Shown here one piece after another: positions 22,121 to 32,315 of a stretch of 64,000 nucleotides of DNA (positions are counted from its first letter, which is position 1; every line of letters starts with the position of its first letter). The notes beneath the pieces were generated by a model. The model was not told where the DNA came from, searched no databases, and saw only the letters and a list, made by a program, of their open reading frames with translations. The DNA lies in contig OX419756.1 in the NCBI GenBank assembly GCA_948567375.1, positions 36,372,552 through 36,436,551 on the forward strand. The letters run 5' to 3'. The DNA comes from Lunularia cruciata. Taxonomy: Eukaryota > Streptophyta > Marchantiopsida > Lunulariales > Lunulariaceae. The position numbers and the translations under genes were made by a program.

Positions 22121-23600
22121 GTGAGATTTGAGGAGATTTTCTGCAAGTTCATCCATGTGTTTGCTTTTAGTTACAAGGATCTGAATGAAGTCACCTTGGA
22201 GGAGCCCAAGATAGAGGTGGAGTCACATGCAAGACCAATCTGCCAAAAGTTATATCACATTAGCCCACCAATAGCTTTGCTTGTGAAGGAGGAGATTGAT
22301 AAGCTCAAGGAGGTTGGATTTATCTTTGAGGTGGAGAATTCAGAATGGGTGTCTCCAATTGTGATTGCAAAGAAAAATAATGGCAACCTTCAAGTATGTG
22401 TGATTACAAGAAGCTCAACGTTGTTACCAAGAAGAACTACTACCCATTACCATTCATTAATGAGATCTTGGAGGAGGTTGTAGGTCATGAGAGGTATAGT
22501 TTTGGAGATGGTTATAGTGGATATAACCAAATCAAGATTGCACCAGAGCATCAACAACTCACCGCATTCACCACAACTTGGGGAACTTACGCTTTCAAGG
22601 TCATGCCTTTTGGGCTTTGCAATGCTCTAGCCACATTCCAATGGTTCATGAACAAGGTATTTGAACCTTTGATTGGGAAATTTGTGAGAGATTTCATTGA
22701 TGACTTTTGTGTCTATGGGAGTAAAGAGGAGCACTTTGAGCACCTAATCAAGGTCTTGCAATGCTTGGATGAGAAAAATGCATCACTCAACCTAAAGAAC
22801 TGCATTTTTGGATGTGAAGAAGGTTTACTTTTAGGGCACATCATCTCCAAGGATAGAATAGTAGTTGATTCTGAGAAGGTGAGGAAAATCTCAGACCTTC
22901 CATTCCCTTCAAGCTTGACAAATTTATGCCAATTCTTGGGGATGGTTGGGTACTATAGGAGGTTCATCTTCTAATTTTCCAACAAGGCTTGTGCATTGAC
23001 CAACTACATGAAGAAGGGTGTAGATTACATGGTGATTTAGGAAGACAAAGAGGCTCTCAAAGCTTTTGAGGAGCTCAAGCAATCCCTTTTTGTAGCACCA
23101 ATTCTTGATTGGAGTAAGCCTTTTATCCTCTACAATGATGTTTCTAATTTAGCTATAAGATGCACTCTTAGTCAATTAGGCCAAGATTAGCACGATCATC
23201 TTATAGCTTATGCTAGTAGGCAAATGGTTTCAATAGAAAAGAACTACTCTGTCACAAAGAGAGAAGGGTTGGCAGTGATCTTTGGTCTCAAGAAGTTTAG
23301 ACATTACTTGATTGGAGTGAAAGCCACAATTTTCATGGATCACAAGGCTTTGAAGTACATCTTCAACCAACTTAATGTTGAAGAGAGACTAGCAAGGTGG
23401 ATGATGCTCTTGTCTGAGTATGACTACACCATTGAGGATAGGCCAAGAAAGAAACATACAAATGCTGATTTGTTATCTAGGACCTACAATCATGACGGAG
23501 ATGAGCCAATGGATGATTTGTTCTTGGATGAGGAGCTCATGACAATCTCAGTCACTCAAGAGGTTCCAATGAAGTATAAGGAGATTGTGGATTTTGTGAC
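22121..23600 (+). pseudogene. B2 reverse transcriptase and RNase H
   Basis: RT with palm block M-P-F-G-L-C-N-A (22,600-22,625) and F-I-D-D at about 22,692-22,703. RNase H has F-M-D-H-K-A-L-K-Y (23,332-23,360) and N-A-D-L-L-S-R (23,460-23,480). The order and sequence parallel B1. Frameshifts near 22,400 and stops near 22,974 and 23,038 inactivate it. Confidence 0.88.
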
Positions 23601-24840
23601 AAGAGGTAATTATCCAAAAGGGATGTGTGCTAGGGAGAGGAAGGCCCTTGTAGCAAGATCTAGACCTTACAGAATGGTAGAGGATATTCTTTTTCACCAA
23701 GGAGCAGATGGTCTACTTCAAAGAGCAGTGGGTAAGGAAGAGTCTATCCTACTCATAAAGGAGTTTCATGAAGGTTTAGTGTGCGGGGAACAATTTGCAT
23801 GAAAGGTAATTGCTTTCAAGATTCTAGATGTAGGTTACCATTGGAACGGGATTTTCAAGGATTTTTTTGATTATTGCAAAACTTGTAACATTTATCAAGC
23901 TTTTGCTAGAAAGTCTACATCCACTCCACCACTTAGATCAATTCCATTCCTTGAACCTTTTGAGAAGTAGAGAACTTATTTTGTAGGTCCTCTCAATAGA
24001 ACACCAAGGAACAATTGGTATATTGTGGTAGTTACTGATTACCTTACCAAGTGGGTTGAGGCTAGACCATTGAGGGACAAGAATGAAGATGAAGTGGGTA
24101 GATTTCTTTATGAACGCATTATCACCAGGTTTGGATGCCCTTTGGAGTTGGTTTTTGATAGAGGAGTAGAGTTTATAGAAAGCATCACTACAACCATGCT
24201 ATGAAATTTCTCTATCACATATAGAGTAACTACATCCTATAAGCCAAATTCCAATGGCTTGGCAGAGAGAACCAATCAGATCTTGTGCATGATTTTGGCC
24301 AAAGATGTAGAAATGGAGGGAACTAAACATCATTGGGACAAGAGGATTCATGCAGTTTTGTGGGAGTATAGGACAACCATGAAGACATCCACCGGATATT
24401 CTCCATTTCAATTGGTATATGGTATTGAGTCTGCCTTACCTATTCACTTTGATCTTCCTACCTTCCAAAGCATTCATAGGAGATTGAAGAAAGCACAAGG
24501 AGCTGATGCAGAGAGGTCAAGGAAAGATCAACTCATGGAGTTGGAAGATGAAAGAGTAGTTGCTATGGTTCAAGTGGAGCAAACTCAAAGGAAACCAAAG
24601 GAGAGCTATGACAAGAGGCAAAGCAAGAATAAGGTGGAGCCTTTCAAAGAAGGTGATTGGGTAATGTTGTTTGATTCCGTTTGATTCAAGAGAGTGCAAA
24701 AGAAGTTTTTGCCTAAGTACTTTGGACCTTTCATAGTGGAGAAGGTGTGGTGCAATTATACTTATGATCTCAAGGAGTTGGGAGGAAGACACTTTGATAG
24801 GATTAACAATGATAAATTGAAGATGTATCATAGAAGGTAG
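23601..24840 (+). pseudogene. B2 integrase
   Basis: H-H-C-C region at about 23,765-23,900, catalytic core 23,950-24,300 and a GPY/F-like C-terminus with K-Y-F-G-P-F at about 24,715-24,735. The first catalytic Asp is lost: the sister copy has G-I-D-F-V-G-P, while here Tyr stands at that position (about 23,970-23,985). The second Asp (F-D-R-G) and the Glu (L-A-E-R-T) remain. Stops near 23,801, 23,969 and 24,203. Confidence 0.85.
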
Positions 24841-24888
24841 AGAGACCTTCACTTTAAGGACAAAATGAAAACTTAGTCCGGGGGTAAA

Positions 24889-25585
24889 TGTAACACCATT
24901 TGTGCATGTGTTTGGTATTATGATATTGAGCTTAGTATTATAAATACTTAAGATATATTATTTATATAGAGATAAAGGATGGTTCATAATTAGTCATAAT
25001 TAGCTAAAGTTAGTCATAGCTAAGATAGAAGGGACTTTACTTTAGAGGAAGTAGAAAAGATGAGCACCACTATTTTGGACTTTAGTGTGTTGACTTAGAA
25101 TTATTCCTAGGTGTTTGGCTTTGAAGAAAGAGTTGAGAACTCTTGGGCCCGCAAGCCTTTTTTTGTTTTGGATTCTTCTATAGTCCAAGGATAGCCCATG
25201 TGAAGAAATCCTTGACTTAGTGGTTGGGTCAAGATAAGATCACATGCTTAGTGGAACATGCCCATGTGGATGGATATTCCGTTAGCTTTTGACTTTATTT
25301 GACTTTTAGCCTAGTAACTTGAGTTACTCTAGTAATTAATAACTTTGGTGTGTAACTATTTCACAAGTATATAAACTAGGGGTGAGGAGGTACTCATCAT
25401 CTTTTCATTTGCAACTATCTCTCTCTCATTGAGTTCTCTCGTGAGAAGTGTCTTGAGTCTTGGTGTGTTAGCCTTGGAGGAGCATGATGGAGTTGGATTT
25501 GGAGTTCCTTGCCTTCTTAGTCCAGGGTGCGCTACCATAATAGCTATCAGAGGTTCATGTTGAGTGAGAGATAAGCCGGCTCATA
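24889..25585 (+). repeat. Family B LTR (3' LTR of B2)
   Basis: Begins TGTAACACC after the purine tract AGTCCGGGGGTAAA and ends GGCTCATA at 25,585. It carries a TATATAAA box at 25,368-25,375. About 697 bp, matching the other family B LTRs. Confidence 0.9.
25368..25375 (+). promoter_or_regulatory. TATA box in family B LTR
   Basis: TATATAAA about 210 bp before the LTR end. The same box is seen at the equivalent place in B1 and the solo LTR (reverse strand TTTATATA), so it is the likely element promoter. Confidence 0.55.
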
Positions 25586-25735
25586 GTACCCACACTCATG
25601 AGTTTCCTAAGCTCCCATGATTTTTAAAGGAGCGGTCTTGGACTTGTTTGGGAATCATAGTTGTAGCAATTGGTGGAGCCCAAGAGAGAGCAAGCAATGG
25701 GTTTCACATTTATGTATCAAGTGTCAGGTTAGGCA
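25586..25735 (+). pseudogene. Family D (copy D2) methyltransferase tail
   Basis: Immediately after the B2 LTR and GTAC, this matches the C-terminal methyltransferase segment of D0 (28,790-28,600 on the minus strand): CCACACTCATGAGTTTCCTA, then G-T-T-T-G-G-G, then the ...GGTGGAGCCCA... and TCAAGTGTCAGGT blocks. It is the continuation of D2 from 36,392, now separated by the inversion. Confidence 0.8.
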
Positions 25736-27642
25736 AGGAGTTGTGCAAGCACTTTGGTTGGAGCACAAGCAACAATAGCAAGGATAGAAAGAATAGTTGA
25801 AAGCCAAGGACAAAAAATTAGGGAGTATTTGTGGAGGACTAGAGACTACCAAGACCCAATTGATCACTTTGGAAGTATAGATGTCCAATATAGGTGGTAG
25901 TAAAACTTGAAGAGGCTAACATAAGCATTGAGAAAGGTAGCCAATAGATCCCAAATAATGAAAGTAGTGAAGAAAAAAAGGGAAGCATTAAATAATCATT
26001 TGGTGGAGTAGAAGGAAAAGATCCTCAAACAAGTAAAGGAGGCAAAAGATTATATTGTGTGAATGTTGGAGGAATTAGCTCAAGGAAGAAATTGCATGAG
26101 ATGAAATTGCATAAGATGAAACTGTAGGTCCAAGAGCTAGAAGGAAAGAGCTGCAAAGAAGACAAGATGGACCAATGAGTAGTTATACTTAGAGGGCACA
26201 CAAATAATAAACTCATTGAGACTTGTGATACATAGTTATATTAGAAATAGCAGCTTACAAGGAGTGGACCAAGCTCCTTATAAGAGATTTTAAAAGCAAG
26301 TTAGTTCTTTGTAGTAGAATTTTAGGCCAAAGATAATTCACTAAAAGAAGTTCTTTGAAGTTGTAGGATCTTTGGAGTAAGAACTTATTTGAAGGCCTTA
26401 ATAGATGTATGACATTCATAGTTGTAAAACATTCATAAAGGTTACCTTTGGAGTAGTAAGTCCAAATGGCACAAACTTATAAGATGTCTTTGGGGAATTA
26501 ATACCTTTTGAGACATATGTTAGGAGCCTTATTAACCTACATAGGTAGGATATAATATAAGAAGACCAAAATGTATAGTGTAAATGTAGGTAAGAGATCT
26601 TGGGAGTACTTCAATCATTAGATCTTTGCATGTTTATGTAGAGGAATCTATTTACGGCTTTTTACAAGTCTAAATATTTATTCATTCCTTTAATCATTCT
26701 ATAGAAAAAGAGCCCAAAGCTCTTCATCACTATTTCAATATTCATTCATTCTTTTAATCATTTTATAGCAAAGGAGCCAAAAGCTCTTCATCACTATTGC
26801 CTTAATTTCAAGGATTGTTGGTTGGCCTTGTCAAGTAGGGGTGAAGAACTTCATAATAAGAACATAGGTGCTTAGTGTATGTAAAAATTTGTACTTGATT
26901 GGGGTGTGTGATCCTTGAGGTTTTGAAGGAGCCTAGCAATGCCTTGACAGATAAAAAATGAGATGTAGTGTTGAAAGTACCACGGAACAAAAAAATCAAA
27001 GACAAATGTCCAATGCAAAGAAGCCTTTGGAGTTGTGCCTTTTGGGAAAGGTAATATACAACCTTTGGAGTTGATATCCTTTTAGTGAAGTGGCTTTTTT
27101 GGTTGAGTGAATCATCACCTTCAAGATTAATTTAGAATTTTACTTGTTGAGAAAGTGACTACTTTAATTTTCTTTTTGCCATTATGTGCCATAGGAGGTG
27201 ACACTATACTCTCCTAGGAGTGGTTCATGCCCAAGAGTTTAAACACAACAATAAGCAAACTACAAGATAGTGATAATCCTCTTCAACTCTAGTCATTTAC
27301 AACCCGTATCCTTGAGGGAAGAACCTATTACATATCATTATACCACTTCTGGGTTGATACTAAGCTATCACATATTTTTTGGTATTATTGCCAGGGATAC
27401 ATTCTTTGGAGTGGCTAGATACAAAGATAAACAAGGCAATAAATATTGTTGGCAAAATTCAATACCATGAGATATTAAGACACCTGATGATCAAAGAGCA
27501 TTCAAGAGAAATCAGAAGCTCTAAACTACATGGCATGTAGCTGAAAAAAGAAAAGCTCAAAAAGAACATAATTATCTTGAGAGAAAAATAGTGATAGACA
27601 TTGAATTGACCCTTTGGCGCCTATCTATAAAAAAAAGGTGAG
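25736..27642. other. Unassigned AT-rich stretch
   Basis: No gene recognised. An imperfect direct repeat of about 65 bp lies at 26,677-26,736 and 26,743-26,798 (both contain ATAG..AA..GAGCC...AGCTCTTCATCACTATT). It is probably decayed element DNA. The base at 27,642 is the second flank of the permuted D0 insertion. Confidence 0.45.
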
Positions 27643-28015
27643 TTCATAACACATCCTTGCCATGAGGATCAATAGCCCAAAATGTTTGTCTTGGACTTAT
27701 CTTCCTCCTTGATTGGCAACTGATGATATCCCGCTCGAAGATCCAAAGTACTGAAGATCTTTGCATGCCTAATTGCATCAAAATCTCCTCCGGTGTAGGC
27801 ATGGCATACCAATCAGCCCTGGTTTGTTGGTTGATAGGACAGTAATCTCCACACATCCACCTATCTGTATAGTTGCCATGCATATCCTTCTTGGCTGGCA
27901 TCACTGTCGCTGATGCATACTCTCCATGTGAAATCTCCACCAAACCAGCCTCAAAAAGGTCACTACTTCGGCTCTGAATCAATGTCCTCTCCATCTCACT
28001 ATATCGATAAGGACG
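27643..28015 (-). pseudogene. Family D (copy D0) RT N-terminal part, cut at DVL
   Basis: Minus-strand RT fingers region with W-M-C-G-D-Y-C-P-I-N, Y-A-M-P-T-P-E-E-I and F-W-A-I-D-P-H-G-K-D-V-L. It stops right after D-V-L. The next residues expected in Gypsy RTs (Y-Q-W-x-F-L-P-F-G) are the first residues of the fragment starting at 16,158. One original reading frame, locally frameshifted. Confidence 0.85.
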
Positions 28016-28560
28016 TCAGAAAACTGGTGTGTCGCTAGTCAGCTCAATCCGTATACCAAGTCCCTTTAGAGCACCCAAATCCTTCATACTAAAGGCAAAA
28101 CAACTCGTGTGACTCCTCAAGAACCTCCCAAACCCTTTGTCTTTCCTCTCCAATAAGCTTGGGTCCAAGATTTGGCTCCTAAGTATCCTTTGTAACTGTA
28201 GTAGGAGTGGAAGACGTACTGACTGGTTGCTACATTGGGCCCTTGGGAGCAATAGTGTCATGCTCCCGACCACTAAAGGTCCCAACCTCTGTGCAAAAAA
28301 CTCCCTCCACTGTGGTTGCAAGCTCCACACGTCCTCTAGCTGCATCCCATGTGGACCAAGGGTGTAATCCAAGTAGCCCACGCTCACTTGGATGGACTCC
28401 AAGTAGACCACTCTCCCTAGTAGCTACTGGATGTGTCCCAAGAATACCATGTCCACTCGGTCCATCGCCCCTAGCATGTGCCAAAATCGTCTTGATAGGC
28501 ACATGGGTCACAAGTGTCCAAGTGGTGATGCCTATCAAGCGCATCCTACACTGCTCTGCC
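28016..28560 (-). pseudogene. Family D (copy D0) linker between methyltransferase and RT
   Basis: An open minus-strand stretch (28,230-28,574) rich in Gly, His and Thr continues in frame from the methyltransferase, followed by an acidic/aromatic stretch leading into RT (28,016-28,130, with F-A-F-S-M-K-D-L). No domain recognised. It probably separates the methyltransferase from RT in the polyprotein. Confidence 0.55.
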
Positions 28561-29560
28561 AAGCCAAGGCTCACAATCTAGGTCAAACAGTTCAGGTCCA
28601 TAGCCTGACCTAACACTTGACGCTTGGATGCCTCTAACACTACTGGAACAGCATTAATACCGGTGCAAAAACCCATTGCCTGCTCTCTCTCATCAGCATT
28701 GGGCTCCACCAATTGTTGTAACTATGAGTCCCAAACAAGTCCAAGTCCTCCATCTCAAAAAGCATGAGAGCCTAGGAAACTCATGAGTGTGGGAAATGCG
28801 GCTCTAGGCTGTCCAACTAGGTTCACCACTGCCATAGGTGACCTATCAGCCACTACCACTATCTGAGACTGACGCCCAACATCCAAGATATCATCAACAA
28901 GGATGTGGTCAAGTCATTGAATCCCATCATAAGCATGCTGTAGAACCTCTCTGGGTAAGAGGTTCGTCCACCAAAGACGAAGACGATGAGCCCGTGATCC
29001 CACTCTGGCTGCATCTAACAATACAGTAGGTCCCATCCAAGAATGGACCTGATGTGTCCTTGCCACCACTCTAGTGCAAGAATCACCCATCAAAGGAATG
29101 TTCTCCAAAAGGTAAGCTAGAGAAACAGTCTGATGAACCTAGAGATGTCGTAGTATCCGTAACATCTCCCAAAACACACCAGAATGAGGATCTTGAAAAC
29201 CTAATCCTCTACCAACACGTGTATGTCCCTAACATGGCCATCCATAAATCACCAAGTGAATAGGCCCATGTCTCTCTAGGTCATGCGCCCCCAATAAGGA
29301 AATGTCTCTTGGTAAGGCCTTCTGGTAACCACTGACTGCTGACATCGGTAATAACTCATGATACCAATAGCCAAGTGTGCCACATGATGTAGAGAGACTC
29401 ACCTAGCAGTCTCATCTCTTTCTACATACAAGTACCTTTGTACTCGGATACTCGCCGGTAACACCATAGCTAGTCCGGTGCTGATCCCACCAAACAACTC
29501 CAATAGGCATATCCCCTTTACTGTATACTGCCAAGCAATGAGTGTGGTGTCTAGAGGTGT
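28561..29560 (-). pseudogene. C5-cytosine DNA methyltransferase domain in family D retrotransposon (D0)
   Basis: The domain would transfer a methyl group from AdoMet to carbon 5 of cytosine. Motifs appear in conventional DNMT3-like order: motif I L-E-L-F-G-G-I-S-T-G-L-A (about 29,475-29,512), motif II-like Y-V-E-R-D, and motif IV W-P-C followed by TAG (29,229-29,237), where the catalytic P-C-Q is expected. Next come G-R-G-L-G-F-Q-D-P, then motif VI L-E-N-I-P (about 29,096-29,112) and motif VIII R-A-H-R-L-R-L-W-W-T-N (about 28,970-29,005). A IX/X-like end has M-G-F and L-G-Q-A-M-D-L (about 28,595-28,690). From motif IV to the end it is one uninterrupted frame except for six point stops, five of which fit CAG-to-TAG or CGA-to-TGA. 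It lies between protease and RT. DRM-type plant enzymes have permuted motifs, so this is closer in layout to DNMT3. Confidence 0.85.
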
Positions 29561-30169
29561 CAAAGCAATCGCCTCTGGAGGCTCATCCTCACACTCATCT
29601 CTTGATGGTACAAAGGCTCCACTCCAAGCCTGCTCCACCAACTGATCTGCATGTTGCTGCAATGCCTCCTTTGAACTCCACAATGGAACATCCAAGGTAG
29701 ATGGAACAATCCCACTTGTACTCCAAAGCCGAGTGATCTCCTCTGGTACTAGAGTATCCTCTACATGGGCGTTCCTCTCCAACAAGTCATCAGGCCAAGT
29801 AATTGCACCATTGAAAGCTAAAATTGATGTTGCCATGGTCCCGGACTGTAGTGAGCCAAGACTACCACTACTGAAGCGTACTGGTAGGCAACATACCCGT
29901 CCCTCACCAGACTGCCAACCAGATCTATAAGAGGTTGTCTCCTCCCAATAGTCAATGCTGAAACCCATGGGGTATAATACTGCTCCTCCAACTAGCATGT
30001 CATATGACTCAGCTATCGTCGCAATAGCCTAAGCTCTCACCACCAAGCTATCAATCGGATGACCAAGCTGAACCTGGACAACAAGCTCTTCACGTGTGAT
30101 GTATTGTGTCAAACCACCACCTAGAGATGTCTGGATCTGAAATGGATACCTCTCCACATCGGTCTTTTG
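29561..30169 (-). pseudogene. Family D (copy D0) protease C-terminal region and methyltransferase linker
   Basis: Open for 199 codons (29,998-29,399), running into methyltransferase motif I without a break. It begins with V-G-G-A-V-L-Y-P-M-G-F, the region equivalent to the end of Gypsy proteases, followed by a Trp-containing linker with many Glu and Pro. This shows that the methyltransferase was translated in the same polyprotein as the protease. Confidence 0.75.
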
Positions 30170-31108
30170 TTACTCCAGACCGACAACTACAGCCTTCCCC
30201 AACATAAGGGGCTGTGCACCAGAGTCTAACAAGACTCTTTGTGGTGTATAGACCTTCCCTAAAGGTCCCACCAAGCGGAAAATCCCCCTCTGGTTATCCA
30301 ATAGGACAACACGAGGTGTGAACCGTGCTCTCTCAAAAGTCGGCCTAGCTGGCAACTCCTCCAGTCTAGCCACTACTGCCTGCCATAAACCATTGGTCGT
30401 TGAACGGATCCCATGCTCCTCAACCAAGTCAGCTCCACTACCAACCACCTCTGCTCTAGTAGTAGGAACTGCACCATCCCTACTCTCACACAACATGGTA
30501 GCCAACCGGAACACTGGGGCTGGGTCAACTCCCAATGTAAACATATCACTGGCTGAAAACAAAGGACGCCGCATAATCAGCTGAGCCGCCCCCAACATCA
30601 TGCTAGACTCAGTTTGTGTAGTAGTAGGTGGCTGACTAGCAGGTAGTCCATCATGTACTCCATCAGCACCTACCACACCTACATTGGGACATCTAGGAAC
30701 CATGGATGTTGTCTGCAATGCCTCAGATAGCATGAAAGATTGGGGAAGTCTGACATGTCTTCCAACCTCTCCTCTCTGTGGGTCCAACTCCACTGATGCT
30801 CCTCTAGGCTCTGGAGCACATACTGCACTCCTAGTCATTGCTGCAGATGCATCCACCTGTGCTGCTCCGCACATGAAGTCCAAAGCATCTCTATCACTAG
30901 CATATGAGGTGGAAGCCTCAGCACACGAATCTGATCTCCTCTGAGCAATAGCCATACTAGCCAATCTCTGCTCTAACTGCTCAATCTGAGTAGCCATAGT
31001 TGTGTCAGAAGTAAGGGCAGGTACTGCACCCCTACTAGGTGTAGATCCTCTACCACCACCTCTACCACCTCGTCCTCCATGAACTGGATCTCCTCTACTA
31101 CCAGCCAT
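30170..31108 (-). pseudogene. Family D (copy D0) post-knuckle segment and retropepsin-like domain
   Basis: 312 open codons. The start is Gly/Arg-rich (G-G-R-G-G-G-R-G, an RGG-like basic region that may bind RNA), followed by a heptad-like E-Q-L-E-Q-R-L stretch and a long low-complexity linker. The retropepsin signature L-L-D-S-G-A-Q-P-L-M-L-G lies at about 30,195-30,235. This is the longest intact piece of family D in the window. Confidence 0.8.
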
Positions 31109-32315
31109 AGCAACCCTACCACTCCGTAACTCTGGGTGTAGGTCAAAACACCGGTCACTAGTGTGACCAAATCTGTGGCAATGTTCACATTGCCTCTTTG
31201 CTGGCTATGATGCACTTGAGGTATCAGGTCCACTGCCCTGAGTACACTCTCTCCAATGGTGAGGTCCACCACAAGTCCAACAAGCAACACCACCACTCAC
31301 TGGTTGCTGCTGACCCTAAAAATGAGAGTAAGGGTCTAACTCCCCTAGGCCCTCCACTCACTCCATATGATTTGGGATGTCCACCCTGTCCTCAAAAACC
31401 AACTGGGCGTGGTGCACTCTGCTGCACTCTAGAAGAAGTCACAGCCGTGGATGAGGTCTCCCTACCAAATCCAGATGTCAACACTCTCTCCTCCACCATG
31501 TTGAGCTCAATATGCTCAGCCAAACCAAAGACCAGTGCCAAAGTGGGCAAAGTAGCCTGCAACAACATAGCATCATGAACTCTACATCGCAACTTCATGT
31601 CTAGTATCCCATACCAAAACTGGACTGCCTGGGCCTCAGTAACTCCCTGAGTGAAACTGATCAGCCACCTCATGCAAGTATATGCCTCGCATAGGCTCTC
31701 TCCAGCCTTCCGTTGGAAATCTTGCAAGCTCCTCAGCTTGTCAGTCCGTACTCCTTGGCAGTTCTACCTCAAACACAAGAAGAACTCCACCATGGGGTTA
31801 AACCCCGGTACCACACCACCTCCTGCATCGGTGCCTCCACTCGTAGTAGCACTATCTCTAGCTAGTGCACCTCCACTAGCTCCACCCACACTACTTGAGC
31901 TAGAACTCATAGGTACAGCCAATCTACTCCTGGCCACCAAACCTGAAGTGATAGAGACATAGTTTGGAGACCAATACTGTCTCCATAACTCGATCTCCTC
32001 CAGATGAGCTCTCCTGAACTCATGGTAGTCATCCATCGGCGGACCCTCCAAGTGTTGAAACAACCTCTTCCATGCCATGAAGGGGTGTGAACAAAGTCGG
32101 GTTCCGCATCTACTACAGATCACACCAACTATTGAACTCCTAGATGAAGTCATCCAACGCAATGGTACCCATTGTACCAGAGTAACGCCTATAAATCTGG
32201 AGGCCCCATAAATCTTGTCCATGTCCCACAACAACGGTGCGGACACACCAAGTGCACTCTCAACTGAATCAGCTCTTGTGTCAAACTCCAACTCAGAGTC
32301 AATCTCCTCCCTCAC
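31109..32315 (-). pseudogene. Family D (copy D0) gag with two zinc knuckles
   Basis: The first 183 codons from ATG at 32,315 are open and contain D-M-D-K-I-Y-G-A, F-M-A-W-K-R-L-F and a Ser/Gly-rich tract. After a frameshift, a gag core follows (31,727-31,392: W-L-I-S-F-T-Q-G, V-Q-F-W-Y-G). Two CCHC knuckles come next: C-W-T-C-G-G-P-H-H-W-R-E-C (about 31,245-31,290) and C-E-H-C-H-R-F-G-H-T-S-D-R-C (about 31,150-31,195), separated by one TAG. Gag packages element RNA. Confidence 0.82.

Larger units (their letters stand above)
19520..25585 (+). mobile_element. Ty3/Gypsy element B2, coding part and 3' LTR
   Basis: Starts in the leader at AAACTATCCATGAG and runs through gag, protease, RT, RNase H and integrase to a 3' LTR. 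The missing leader and 5' LTR lie at 34,338-36,387 in the opposite orientation. The two parts join perfectly when 19,520-34,337 is reversed. Both outer flanks then fall in the same family D copy with a shared GTAC, the expected target duplication. Confidence 0.85.

Noticed and set aside
28561-29560. A host DNA methyltransferase pseudogene picked up by chance
   Set aside because: The same segment sits at the same place between protease and RT in three copies, with shared flanking linkers and no introns, so it is part of the element.
27643-32315. An integrated plant pararetrovirus (caulimovirid) as the source of the RT
   Set aside because: An integrase follows RT/RNase H, and LTRs, a polypurine tract and gag knuckles are present. 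No movement-protein motif is seen, so it is a Ty3/Gypsy retrotransposon.
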